Positions 8,601 to 18,330 are shown, counted from the stretch's first letter. The stretch: DNA of 64,000 nt from Actinernus sp. WN-2022 (GCA_030867875.1 JAOWCC010000019.1:107884047-107948046); one strand, 5' to 3'. Notes: generated by a model from the sequence alone, not told the origin. A program made the numbers and translations.

Positions 8601-11374
8601 TATAATATACTAAGCAGACATTTGCTGAGAGCATGCGGTTGTGAACTCTATAACATTACTATAGCACGAGCAGTTCATGTGATTTTTTGTTTATAATATA
8701 CTAAGCAAACATTTGCTGAGAGAATGCGACTGTGCACTCTATAACATTGCTATAGCACGAGCAGTTCATGTGATGTTTTGTTTATAATATACTGAGCAAA
8801 CATTTGCTGAGAGAATGCGACTGTGCACTCTATAACATTACTATAGCACGAGCAGTTCATGTGATTTTTTGTTTATAATATACTGAGCAAACATTTGCTG
8901 AGAGAATGCGACTGTGCACTCTATAACATTACTATAGCACGAGCAGTTCATGCGATTTTTTGTTTATAATATACTGAGCAAACATTTGCTGAGAGCATGC
9001 AACTGTACACTCAATAACCTTTAGATGCAGTCGTCATTGACCAATCAGAATCCAGGTATTTTGTTGAGTATGTTATAACCTCTACATATTACACAGTAGT
9101 CTCTGGAAACTTGTCTATTTTATCTAGAGAGAAAAGTGTAGTATGGCGGATATTATTACTCGGCAAACTGGCAAATAAGTTTTATTTATTAACAGACCGG
9201 GCAAATGTGTTAGAATAAAACCTAAATTGAGCGTATAACTCTTAGCTACAGGCAAATTATAGTTAATGCCTGTTAGCCAATCAGAGCGTGTGTTTTATCC
9301 GTCCATTAAATCGTATACGTCACATCCGGCAATTACAATCATATACGTTACATCCAGATACGGTATGCTCCGCTGGCCGAAAGAACAAAGGCTCGGAGTT
9401 GAATACAAGTTTTCGAGGTCTTAAACCTTTTTAGTAAATAATTGTATAACCTAGTAAACTCACAGTGAATTATAAATTAAGAAAACTTCAACCTGTTCAA
9501 GTCTTAGGCTTAGCTTTTAAGTAAACAAGTCCAAGGACTACAGAAAAGCTGATCGAACAACGTATATATAGAGAATTCTACGATATTTCGGCTGGCCAAA
9601 CCAGCCTTCTTCAGGTAGATCTTACAAATGAATATTTCACAATGGCAAGTATAAATATCAAGGTGATTACACAATCTAAGAGGAAAAAGGAAATGACGTA
9701 AGTAAAAATATGGATTTGAGATAACATAAAAACACGGGTCTACAAGATAACATATTAAGTTTCATCACGTTTGTTCATGCCGAGAGGTTCGAGAGTTTTA
9801 GCTATGTCGATATAGCGTTCGTACTTAGAAAATTAGAAACAGGGATGATTGTCTCTGTTCTCTTTTAGTTTCGGCGAGAAACTGGGGAGACACGCGCGCG
9901 ATGGGCTCATCTAAAGCGCATGCGCGTGACGTTTTACAGCGGTGTGCCTCCAGACAAGAGTACGCATGCTCATTTAGCAGATCATAGAGCAACCAATTAA
10001 ACAAAGGGGAAAAAATCCAAGGCCGGCGTCGGGTATACTTACTAATGTATACATGCTTTTTCTTTAACGATTTTAGCTTGAACTATTTGATGTCAACAAA
10101 GACGGAAAACTTGAGCTGAGTGAAATGGCAAAGTAAGTAATTTTCAAGGTCTACAATGGCATGCAGGTTAGGGCAAATCACTGCTGGATCCTCGAGTATG
10201 TTAAGCGGGTTGTGTACTGTAGCAGAAATAACCTTTAATGGGTTTCATTTAATTTTGCAATTCTGCGCGACATAGAAGTGATACATTGAGGCAAAGTTAA
10301 CTTGGAATTGTAGGTGCGCTTTTTCGTTACTGTTGCGTCTGTTTGTAGCTGAGAAAGTTGTAGTTACTGAAAACACCTGTTGCTGATTCATTTCTTATTT
10401 ATTCAGGATTCTACCGGTGGAACAAAACTTTCTCAAAAGATTCGAGGTACGCAATCTCTACAAAAAAAAAGAAATACTCTAACGTGTTTAATGCATCAGG
10501 CTTCTAATTATACCAATTCACTGGCTGTATGTATATGGCTTGTTTCAGATTCGAGGAAATCTAACAAGACAGGAATTTGGAGAGGTTTTTGCACACTATG
10601 ACAAGGTGAGGAGTCAGCAACACTTCTTGAAATTACAGAATTGCGAAACTCAAAGTAAACAACAAATCAAATCAAATCACAACATCTTCTTTTGATGGTA
10701 AGAATGCAGTGGATAATATCATTACTGCAGTTTTCACACAGACCTCGCAGCTCGTTAAGAATCTTTCATGCATGCTGACCTTTCAACCAACAAGAAACTA
10801 AATGCTAACGTGAATGTATATTCACAAACCTTATACCAGTTCTAAAGCCAACGTACTTACCACGACTTACCACTCCATATCAGCTTAAATAGCCTGTATA
10901 GGTTCCTATGCCTTTCATTAGTATGGGATTAAAGTGAAGCATTACGTGCTATGCTTAATTTCCAGGACGGGAATGAAACTATTGAAGGTGCAGAGCTGGA
11001 TGCTCTGTTGAAGGACCTGCTGGAGAGAAAGGGACAGGTAAACACAGTGTAGGAATCATTGTTAAGTCGTGTAAGACAGATTGCTCAGTTACTCTGAAGA
11101 GGATTTAAGAATCTGGTTTTCGAAAAAAAGGAGTGATTAATTGACGAGACACCTTTTCATGAATAGTAATCATACGATGATAATAATTATATTAATGAAT
11201 TTTGTCATACATATTTCTTAGATTTACATTTTGTCGTATTTTGCACAGACTACTACTACAAGCGAGATCGAAAGTTTCAGAAAGGCGGTACTCCAAATGG
11301 TGGACACTAACAAGGATGGAAAACTGCAGAGGGATGAGCTGGCTATGCTGTTGACAACCAACTGCCGTGAATAA
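5578..11374 (+). CDS. Gene 1: calbindin/calretinin-family EF-hand protein, 3' part of gene
   Basis: Eight exons join in frame: 5578-5661, 6557-6613, 6907-6984, 10077-10132, 10407-10446, 10549-10605, 10966-11037 and 11249-11374 (570 nt, 189 residues plus TAA). Every junction has AG/GT ends. The product carries EF-hands 3 to 6 of a six-EF-hand calcium buffer/sensor: loops DTDKSGYIERSE, DVNKDGKLELSE, DKDGNETIEGAE and DTNKDGKLQRDE. Each odd/even pair is joined by the family's ILPxEENFL linker (ILPKEENFL, ILPVEQNFL), which points to calbindin-D28K/calretinin/secretagogin rather than calmodulin. EF-hands 1-2 and the start codon are not in the window. The fifth loop has Glu in place of the usual Gly at position 6. 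The product is expected to be cytosolic. A tandem paralogue begins at 36331. Confidence 0.93.
5721..5885. mobile_element. MITE with roughly 35-bp terminal inverted repeats
   Basis: The ends are inverted copies. The left end runs ACCCGGTTGTCCAAAGGGTG and the right end, reversed, runs GGCCCATTTGTTGAAAGGGTG. Inner GTGGATA/TATCCAC motifs repeat within. It lies in the intron between exons a and b of gene 1. It matches my memory of a common coral repeat. Confidence 0.7.
6121..6284. mobile_element. Palindromic MITE, TIR GGGGTCGTCGACA
   Basis: An exact 13-bp inverted repeat GGGGTCGTCGACA / TGTCGACGACCCC extends into a weaker palindrome of about 50 bp per arm. The flanks TTA and TTG are compatible with a 3-bp Harbinger-type target duplication, but are not identical. 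Confidence 0.7.
6557..6613 (+). CDS. Gene 1 exon b (EF-hand 3 loop)
   Basis: This exon has 19 codons, phase 0. Its acceptor is TTTAACAG and its donor AGT|GTAAGT. It encodes a canonical loop with D, D, S, Y, E, E at positions 1, 3, 5, 7, 9 and 12. The gene 2 counterpart has the same length. Confidence 0.93.
6907..6984 (+). CDS. Gene 1 exon c (exiting helix of EF-hand 3, entering region of EF-hand 4)
   Basis: This exon has 26 codons, phase 0. Its acceptor is TTCATGTAG and its donor ATG|GTGAGT. It begins GFLFDLLEEQ, as in calretinin-type proteins. Confidence 0.9.
7265..7346. repeat. Hairpin inside the TIR element
   Basis: Two 33-nt arms (7265-7297 and 7314-7346) match at 32 of 33 positions when reversed, with a 16-nt spacer. 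The arms carry GATATTTTGAAAGTTCT and its complement. Confidence 0.9.
7368..8585 (+). repeat. 42-bp minisatellite, 29 copies
   Basis: The unit begins ATGCGATTTCCTCTTATAAA and ends TATCACGAGCAGTTC. The span 7368-8585 is exactly 29 units. Because 42 is divisible by 3, reading frames stay open on both strands and give long artificial ORFs with a 14-residue period. Variants are mostly GAA/AAA at one position. The unit resembles the inner end of the element's own inverted repeat (7215-7270 reversed), so it probably arose from it. Confidence 0.95.
8586..9040 (+). repeat. 91-bp tandem repeat, about 5 copies
   Basis: Unit starts lie at 8586, 8677, 8768, 8859 and 8950, exactly 91 bp apart. The unit contains TTGTTTATAATATACT, ACATTTGCTGAGAG and CTCTATAACATT and ends ATAGCACGAGCAGTTC, sharing that tail with the 42-bp array. 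The last copy merges with the right inverted repeat. Confidence 0.95.
9080..9540. other. Intronic sequence without recognised feature
   Basis: Part of the intron before exon d of gene 1. I see no exon, repeat or RNA gene here. Confidence 0.5.
9545..9910 (-). mobile_element. Probable 3' end of a Penelope-like element
   Basis: Minus strand. A short coding remnant (about 9905 down to 9755) ends KTLEPLGMNKRDET and stop, like the C-terminus of the GIY-YIG domain in Penelope-like elements, with one internal stop. Downstream (9615 down to 9570) is CTGAAGA, a GGCTGG/CCAGCC stem and GAAAT. This resembles the conserved hairpin at the 3' ends of these elements and the core of a hammerhead ribozyme. Family assignment is from memory and uncertain. 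Confidence 0.45.
10077..10132 (+). CDS. Gene 1 exon d (EF-hand 4 loop)
   Basis: This 56-nt exon ends in phase 2. Its acceptor is GATTTTAG and its donor AA|GTAAGT. It encodes LELFDVNKDGKLELSEMA plus the first two bases of Lys. Gene 2 has an exon of identical length and phase at 51180-51235. Confidence 0.93.
10407..10446 (+). CDS. Gene 1 exon e (ILPVEQNFL linker)
   Basis: This 40-nt exon completes the Lys codon and encodes ILPVEQNFLKRFE. Its acceptor is TTATTCAG and its donor GAG|GTACGC. The gene 2 counterpart 51803-51842 is also 40 nt. Confidence 0.9.
10549..10605 (+). CDS. Gene 1 exon f (entering helix of EF-hand 5)
   Basis: This exon has 19 codons, phase 0. Its acceptor is TTGTTTCAG and its donor AAG|GTGAGG. 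It encodes IRGNLTRQEFGEVFAHYDK. The last DK are loop positions 1-2 of EF-hand 5. Confidence 0.92.
10966..11037 (+). CDS. Gene 1 exon g (EF-hand 5 loop)
   Basis: This exon has 24 codons, phase 0. Its acceptor is ATTTCCAG and its donor CAG|GTAAAC. It begins DGNETIEGAELDALLKDLLE. The ELDALLKDL motif is characteristic of the calbindin/calretinin fifth hand. Loop position 6 is Glu instead of Gly. Confidence 0.93.
11249..11374 (+). CDS. Gene 1 terminal exon h (EF-hand 6, stop)
   Basis: This exon has 41 codons plus TAA at 11372-11374, after the acceptor TTTTGCACAG. It encodes the canonical loop DTNKDGKLQRDE and a short tail ending NCRE. Confidence 0.93.
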   Translation, partial: TTTTSEIESFRKAVLQMVDTNKDGKLQRDELAMLLTTNCRE

Positions 11375-11586
11375 CTACTTCTTCCAAAACGAATGTTCCA
11401 GCACCCAAGTGAAGCTAATTAGCGTCAAAATTATTCACGCACACTGTAATGTATAGTGTTGTCATACCCAGAGCCTTAATGGTCTGGCACCGAGTCAGCG
11501 AGCAGCCGATGGCCAACAGTATTAAGGCTCGTGGTACTTCATTGTCTTTGACTAGTAGCCACTTTGCAGTATTTATATTGTTATGA

Positions 11587-11592
11587 AATAAA
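11587..11592 (+). promoter_or_regulatory. Polyadenylation signal of gene 1
   Basis: An AATAAA hexamer lies 213 bp after the stop codon, in the plausible 3' UTR. It was not verified by transcripts. Confidence 0.6.
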
Positions 11593-11739
11593 ACTGAGGG
11601 AGTTAAAGAAGCTTCAAGAGAAACTGATCTATTTAGTAGTTTTATTTAAATGAGAAACGAATCTGTACGTCTGAGATATTAGAACACCCACACCCAGAAT
11701 GCAATTCAGCACCCTAGATCCGAACCTAGTCCTTTATGG

Positions 11740-12112
11740 GATGGGGGAGGGGAAAGGAGAGCTATGACTTCCATGGGCCTGATGATTTTGTCTAGATATG
11801 TAGAGTAGTGAGGATGGGGGAGGGGAAAGGATAGCTATGACTTCCCTGGGCCTGACGAGTTTGTCTAGCGTGATATGTAGCGTAGTGCACGTGAGGATGG
11901 GGGAGGGGAAAGGAGAGCTATGACTTCCCTGGGCCTGATGAGTTTGTCTAGATATGTAGCGTAGTGAGGATGGGGGAGGGGAAAGGAGAGCTATGACTTC
12001 CCTGGGCCTGATGAGTTTGTCTAGATATGTAGCGTAGTGAGGATGGGGGAGGGGAAAGGAGAGCTATGACTTCCATGGGCCTGATGAGTTTGTCTAGATA
12101 TGTAGCGTAGTG
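11740..12112 (+). repeat. 73-bp tandem repeat, 5 copies
   Basis: The unit begins GATGGGGGAGGGGAAAGG and ends GATATGTAGCGTAGTGAG. Starts lie at 11740, 11813, 11896, 11969 and 12042; the second copy has a 10-bp insertion. The array lies just downstream of gene 1. Confidence 0.93.
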
Positions 12113-12455
12113 AAAGAGCTCGAATGGCATCGTCAGTACATGTGCTGTCTGACGACGTCAAATCAGGAAATATTTTGACCCCGCGTCAGAAAGAAAAACG
12201 CTCTGACTTGAAATATTAAACACACGCCAAATGTGTTACAGGATACAGCCGATGATGATCTATCATTATTACCAGTAAATAACCCGTCACTTCGTGCTGG
12301 AATTCATCAATACAAAAAAATAACACGGTTGAAACTGCTTGCATTGAAAAACCACAGGTATAAGTTATATATATCAGATACCATATCTACAAATAGGCAC
12401 TATATTGGCTAAATTCGGATGTGAAAACAGTTCGTAGCCGATTGTTTTCAGATCA

Positions 12456-12744
12456 ATAGGCTCTTTGCAGCTAACAGTCACGTGCTGATATAATACTTCA
12501 TTAACGAATGAATTGAGCTCGTGATCCCCATGGGAAAGACATTGCCATGGATGCTGGAGAGCAAGCTATCTTTAAAATCACTGTTTTTGAAAGATCGAGA
12601 ATAGATTGGAGGTGGAAAATAGCATTTACAAATAGGTTTTGCAAATATCAATACCGATCTTGTACAAGGCATTTAAATAAATGAAGTGAGATATTTTTTG
12701 CTCTCCAGTACAACCACGTGATGTGTTAGCTGCAAAGCGCCTAT
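12456..12744. mobile_element. MITE with TIR ATAGGC-CTTTGCAGCTAACA
   Basis: The left end ATAGGCTCTTTGCAGCTAAC and the reversed right end ATAGGCGCTTTGCAGCTAAC are inverted, followed by a CACGTG hexamer on each side. The inner CTGATATAATACTTCATTAA recurs at 49184-49208, so a relative lies in gene 2. Confidence 0.75.
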
Positions 12745-13505
12745 TTAGTTAACATTTTGTGCCGAAGGAGAAGAAGCTCTCACGTTCAAAAATATTATAA
12801 ACGCTTTTTCTACTCGATAAAATGTGAACTAAAACGCTAGCTTTACATTTTTCATGCAAGATATTTTCAGTATGGTTTCATGGTGCAAAGCTTCTCCGAT
12901 CAGGGGTTGTCCCTAGGCGGGGTATTCGGGAGTTGCTTCGCTTCAGGGCTATACTCTTACTTCGTACATATCTAATTGTTTTCCAGTGCCCTCTGAGCTT
13001 ATTCATTGCATCATTGAGTAACGTACAGATACGTGACAATAAGTGTTTTTAGTACGTTCGTCATTATTTGCTCCTTGTTCGTCATTTTCATGCACGGTAT
13101 GGTCATGATCAGGCCCACTGAATTTTTTAAAAATTTAAACAATATTTTAGCTTTACATTCGATTCACTCCAAGAGCGAGAAGCTCATCTAGGTGGCTTAC
13201 GTAAAATAACTGATTACCAGTATTTAGTAGGTCCGTAAAAATAGGAAGAAAAGAGAAAAATATAGATGTGTTTCTTAATGTTACATACAATAGAATTCTA
13301 ACAAATAAGAACACATACTTAAAACATAAAAAAAATCATTACAAGATTGCAGTGTGGTTGTTAAAGCAGTCAGACTGGATAATGAATAAGTGCACTGCTT
13401 GAAAAATACTCTCGTTTGCAGAAAAAAATATAACATTTAAGAGCATTCCATTGAGTATTGTTATTCTGATCAGGTTATCAGCTCCTTGTTCGGCGGCTGA
13501 CTTAA
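12745..13505. other. Intergenic stretch without recognised feature
   Basis: AT-rich sequence with no coding or repeat structure that I could support. Confidence 0.4.
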
Positions 13506-13736
13506 GGGTGCGTTCGATTGACCATATTCCGGAATAAGAATACACAGAATCATCACTACAAATCACTTATACTGGAATTTTTTAGCCACTGGAATACAAA
13601 ATGTGTCCTGAATATCATATGACAGCAAGCATTTGTAGCTTACGGTACAAAATGTGCCCGAACCAGTGGTTTCCAGAGACTATTCCATCTATTCCTATTC
13701 CGAAATACGGTCAATCGAACGCACCCTAAGTCGTCC
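13506..13736. mobile_element. PIF/Harbinger-like MITE with TAA target duplication
   Basis: Inverted ends of about 40 bp begin GGGTGCGTTCGATTGACC and, reversed from the right, read the same. The element is flanked by TAA on both sides (TTAA|GGGTGC and GCACCC|TAAG), the 3-bp TWA duplication typical of PIF/Harbinger. It encodes no protein. Confidence 0.78.
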
Positions 13737-13891
13737 GCTTGAGAATACATTCACTTCCCTTTGCTTTTCCTCAAGTGTTCGTGGCTTTACGTGTCATTCC
13801 GTAGCTTTTGAATTTAGCGCTGCTGCCCGTAGAAATGTCCCGGATGTGTCGCGGCTAGGCCTTTACCGATTGTGATCGTAAATGGGGCACA

Positions 13892-15063
13892 ATTACCCTG
13901 GTCCCAGAGGTATTCTAGAGAGAAAACAGCCGCGGAGAAAGAGCAGTGATCACGAGCTGCGAAGCAGCGAGAAGCGAACTGCGAGATCCTCTGGTATCGG
14001 TGAATGCAAATATCACTTTCATGAGGGTCAAGATCTGATTGTCGTTTCTGATTGAATGAATATTTAATGAGCTCAACAAGAACTGTGATTGGTTAGATAT
14101 ATTGATCTCAGGGACTCATTGTGATATCGTATGGTCAACTAGAAAGGGCCGGGGCCGGGAATGATTTACGTTTGCTGGCTCAGCTTCGATCGAAGTTTGC
14201 TCGATCTCGCATGTAGCAAATTATAGTATTTGTATGGTGATTCCTCAAAGCATCTATAAAGACATCTATGAAGACAAAAGATCGCTTTCCCAAGATAACA
14301 TCACCGACTGATCAGCAAGACAAAGTGTTATTTGGCGTTATAAATCGGAAATCCTACCGACTGGTCATGGCAAGTCGATATTTTTTCAGTTGCTACAAGA
14401 TGTAAGCAAAGAATTATCATTGAGAGGGTTTAGTTATCCACGAAACGCAATAGTTATTGTTGTCTGCCCTCTAAAATAGATAGATAGATAGATAGATTGC
14501 CTTTATTTAAACACGATTATGATTAATACACAAGGCTTATGGGGTCGTGTGTCTACTACTAAGAATAATATAACTGTACATCTATCATTGGTCATCGATT
14601 GGTGGACTATCACATTGATCGAACTTTAGAATAGTTCTGTAGCATAATTTTCTTACCACTGGATCACTTGTGAAACACCATTTCGTCGTAGATCGGCTAT
14701 GTGCTTTAATGTTTATCCTGCAGACTCTGCAATGGTTGTTTGTTCGAGATTTGACGGCTTTGGGTGGTGTTTTAATTTTACGGGGAGTTCCTTCTGTGAA
14801 AACACCCCGGGTCAACGAACTGAATCGCTCGCATTCAGACATGTAAACAAATTCAATCTCTACCCGGCCGAAAACTTCTGCCACCGCTTTCTTTTACTCT
14901 GGCTACCCCACTGAACAAAATTATAATGTGACGCGCACGTGGTTCTCTCTCTCTCCTGATTGGTCGATTTGTTAATTACTCATTTGATATGATTGTTTGA
15001 AAGTGAGATTCGCACCCACCGGTTCTCGCTGCTTCGCAGCTCGCTGATCGCCAGGGTAAGGCG
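13892..15063. mobile_element. 1.2-kb non-autonomous element with inverted ends
   Basis: The left end (13892-14035) has TTACCCTGG, then GAGCTGCGAAGCAGCGAGAA, then TATCACTTTCA. The right end (14995-15063) carries the reverse complement of all three in mirrored order. Interior ORFs are short and unrecognised. A GATA microsatellite and a possible LINE tail lie inside. Exact ends are uncertain. Confidence 0.6.
14476..14500. repeat. GATA microsatellite
   Basis: About five TAGA units are followed by TTGCCTTTATTT. Read on the minus strand this looks like the AATAAAGGCA plus tetranucleotide tail seen at the 3' end of some LINEs. Confidence 0.7.
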
Positions 15064-16675
15064 CAATATGTCCCGAGCAGTGCTCGTTTTTTTCTAAAAA
15101 TTATGCTGAAATTATGCTCCTTCTTCCAAATCGTGCTCGTTTCATCGAAAAAACCCGTCCTATTTTATTGACAACTAAGTATGTAAATACAGGCAATAAA
15201 TGCAAAAATCATTGTCCGGTAGAACAACTGTTGATTCTTTATCTGTACGACCTCTTTATGGGATGCAACGGGGTCACGTGTTGTGCCGGTGTCTCTGACG
15301 CCATCTTGTTCTGGTCGCCAGCAGAGCGACTTCCGGACTTCCGGTAAGCACCAGACTTTCTTGGACAGCTAATGTAAGAACCACTGTTATTATCTGAACC
15401 ATGTCTAAAACCCTTCCTTTATATTAAAAAAAACCTTAAATTAACGGACATAAGACAAATTGTGCTAGCAGTGCCATTTTGGTGAAAGTGCCAAAAATTG
15501 TGCTCGTTTTGGCGAATTGTGCTAAAAATCGTGCTAGCACAATCGGTAAAGGCCTAGTCGCGGCAGTTCTGGGCAATGGTCTGAATTTATTAGCGTCGTC
15601 ACGTCTCTGGTTTGGGATTTGACTCTTCCGGAGTTTTTTGGGTTCACTGGATTTATAGTAATACCTATGTTATTACAGTGCATGCATAAGTCCTCTCTAC
15701 TTTAGTGGCGCCAGTTCGAATGCGGAGTTACCAGACGGCTCAAGTCTTGTAATTTGTGACGTTAGGTACGGGTAATAAATTAGTTTTCATGCTGTCCCCG
15801 ACAATAAAAGTCAGGCCAATTTTTTTTTTTGGGGGGGGGGGAGGGAAAGAAAGAAAAGAGGGCCTGACACAATGTTGCGCTGATTGGATAAAAAAAACAA
15901 AAGACTCAAAACCGAATGTGAACGCGAGCTTCACAGCCGTGAACACTGCACTAGCGAACTGAAATCTCTCTTTTACTGACGATTTAAATGGATTTCATAA
16001 AAACATTGGAAGCCGCCGTAACAGTTCTTACCAAATATTATCTTATGCCTGCACAGAAACTGTCTCGAAGGCATGTTTCTCGAAAGAAACTGGACATCCT
16101 GCGGAGTGTTGCCGGCGGGAATTTTATTCCGATCTTCTCACAGTTTTGGAAACCGAACAACAGGAGAAACAAATATCGTCACCGTACGTCATTGTAGCCG
16201 TCAGTCAGGTCAGTCCACTGAAGCTGATAAAAACACAGCAAGTTGAAGAAGGTTCGGCTTGCAGTGAGGGAACTTTTTCACATTCAAAACAAAACAAAAC
16301 AATTCCCACGGCAACATAAACTTAACTCAAAACCTTCGAGAGAATTATAGGCTTATTATCCTTGAAGGAACAACAGAACTCTGTGTTAGTCGTAGCACAA
16401 AACAGATGAAATATAAATACCATATTAAAGTCCAAAATGTTCTTTACAGAGATCGAAAAATCCGGCCAACAATTCAAAACTCGTGATGACAGTTATGTTA
16501 ATATCCGAAAACCGGAAATAAATTTCATTGGTTAAAAGGTGATGGCTCGATGACGTAATACTTGGGAGGCGGAAGGCCTTTCTCAATGGGTCTGTGTCAG
16601 GCTCTCTTTCCTTTTCTCTACCCCGTCTTCTCTTCTTGAGAGCCTGATACTCAGGTTAATGAAAAGTAGGACTTA
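15064..16675. other. Intergenic stretch, no gene recognised
   Basis: Apart from the T/G homopolymer at 15820-15841, I can support no structure here. Short ORFs on both strands look random. Confidence 0.4.
15820..15841. repeat. T11-G11 homopolymer junction
   Basis: A run of T is followed directly by a run of G, with a purine-rich stretch after it. Confidence 0.85.
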
Positions 16676-16970
16676 GGCCCCGTCCACACTAATCCGTTTT
16701 CGTTTGAAAACGCATACTTTTTATCCGTTTTAACCGATCGTCCACACTAAAACGTTAAAAAACGGAGATGGTTATCTATGAAAACGGAGGTTTTCGAAAA
16801 TGCTTTCCAGAGTGGAGACTTTTGAAAACGCAGGTCTATCGTTTTAGTGTGGACGGCAAAAACAGAGCTTTTCAAAAACGCTTACGTCGTAACTTATTAT
16901 GCAAGCCCCAGTTTCCCGCGTTAGCACGTAAACAAACCACTATTCAATATGGCGGACGACCTTGTGTTTT
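16676..16970. mobile_element. hAT-like terminal repeat GGCCCCGTCCACACT
   Basis: It starts GGCCCCGTCCACACTAATCC and contains many AAAACG/CGTTTT segments and a GTGTGGACGG inverted partner near 16848. This resembles widespread animal hAT-type MITEs. The right boundary is not clear, so the element may be truncated. Confidence 0.5.
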
Positions 16971-16982
16971 CTTTCTACAATC

Positions 16983-17192
16983 CGACGCAAAACCTAATGA
17001 GAAAACTAGGGTGCAATTTGAAAAAAACGCGAGGCATGAGAAAATTGATGTTTTTGTCCCCCTCCCCTCCCCCCACCTGTGCAATGTTGTGTTAAGACGC
17101 AGAATTTTGCATCAAACCCACACCCGACCAACATTGTATCGGGGGGAGGGGGGAAGTGAAAACAATGACAATTGATCACCCTAAAATTATTA
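16983..17192 (+). repeat. 210-bp repeat, uninterrupted copy
   Basis: It runs from CGACGCAAAACCTAATGAG through a CCCCCTCCCCTCCCCCCAC stretch and a complementary GGGGGGAGGGGGGAAG stretch to CCTAAAATTATT. A second copy at 18600-19455 is split by a LINE insertion. Confidence 0.85.
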
Positions 17193-18035
17193 AAAAATGA
17201 AATGCAGCGTCACGTTGTTGTGATTTTATCATTAGTTTTTAGGTGTGGAGAGCTTGAACTACTATACTGAACTAATGTCGTAGTAGAGATAAAAACGGGG
17301 TAAACAAAAATGTCAATACTTTCACATTTCTGTCAAAAATCACAAAACGTGTTTCAGGCTCCATAGAATTACGTCATATCTGAACTGAAGGGGGTGAGGT
17401 GGGGTGCGATATTTACATAATGCTTCAAATAAATGCTTGCGTCAATCACAGCTGATAAATTGTGTTGCAACGTGTAGTACAGTTGGCCTTTTCAATAAAA
17501 CCATGAAAATTCCCGTTAGAAATAGAGTTCTTTTGTAGGATTAAAGTTGCTCCGCCTTAGATAGCGTTGAGTCTAGCATGATATGGGATTGTTCTGTTAC
17601 AAACAGTGTCTCCGTTACATTGCCTGATTTCTAGCCCCTGTTTGCGAGATGTTTGGGGACACAACAATAAAACTCATATCAATGAAAGTACTTTTCAATA
17701 GGAAAAGGGTCTGGACACGAGTTTGTAAAAGTTACAACTTTCACTTGTTGTGCATGCATGTCAATGTGCATGTCTACCGCAAATTGCAATAACGTCATGC
17801 ATGACGGTCTACCACGGTCTACCAGTGAAACAATAAATAAACCAGACAAGTCTTTATTTTTTATAGTTGACCGTGTAGACCGTGTAGACCGTTTAAATAG
17901 CGGTTTCGTTCTGTTTATACTATGAAAAATAAGACATTTCAGCATGTACTGACTATTGCTATTCCTTAGGCTCTTGTAGTTGATATTCGAAGATGTAATT
18001 ATTATATTTATTATATATATATATTTCGATAATAT
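17193..18035. other. Intergenic stretch without recognised gene
   Basis: It contains a small GACCGTGTAGACC direct repeat near 17870-17890 and an AT-rich microsatellite near 18000-18050, nothing more. Confidence 0.4.
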
Positions 18036-18038
18036 ATA

Positions 18039-18330
18039 CTATATATTATATAGAACTGTTATTTTCAGTTCTAATGCTTGTGTTGCTAAATCAGTCCGCT
18101 TAATTGTGTAAAAAAAGTTTTCAATAGGATCGAGATTGGGACTTCTAGGTTGTATCGATAGTAAAGGTAACCGCCGTTCCTCGCGCGCACTCAATTTGCG
18201 CGGCCTTCCGTCGCGTGTCGTATTTAACTTCTTCGCCTCTTCTTGTCCGCTTCTATATACTGTAGCGGCGGAAACCTTGAATTTTCGCATTCTATTTCAC
18301 ACTCATTGTTCGACTTTCCCGTAAAAACTG
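18039..18330 (-). pseudogene. Tc1/mariner transposase, internally deleted
   Basis: The minus-strand ORF joins an N-terminal helix-turn-helix segment (KFKVSAATVYRSG, then GRPRKLSAREERR) directly to a C-terminal RSPNLDPIENFFYTIKR segment, which corresponds to the SPDLNPIENLW block before the last catalytic acidic residue. The middle of the DDE domain is missing, so the copy cannot transpose. It is preceded by AT-rich sequence. Confidence 0.8.

Larger units (their letters stand above)
7124..9079. mobile_element. Non-autonomous TIR element with internal minisatellites
   Basis: The left end (7124-7262) and right end (8940-9079) are inverted copies of about 135 bp. Both carry GTTATAACATACTC at the outside, GATTCTGATTGGTCAATGAC, a CAGCAAATGT/ACATTTGCTG segment and TTATAAACAAAAAA. 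The interior holds a 33-bp-arm hairpin, then a 42-bp array, then a 91-bp array, all listed separately. No transposase is present. It sits in the 3-kb intron between exons c and d of gene 1. Confidence 0.75.

Noticed and set aside
7287..8696. Long plus-strand ORF of 469 residues with 14-residue repeats, and a minus-strand partner of 415 residues
   Set aside because: Both are by-products of a 42-bp minisatellite whose unit is a multiple of three; several frames are open at once and the DNA, not the protein, is conserved.
15740..15962. Proline- or glycine-rich ORFs on both strands
   Set aside because: They are produced by the T/G homopolymer and purine-rich stretch.
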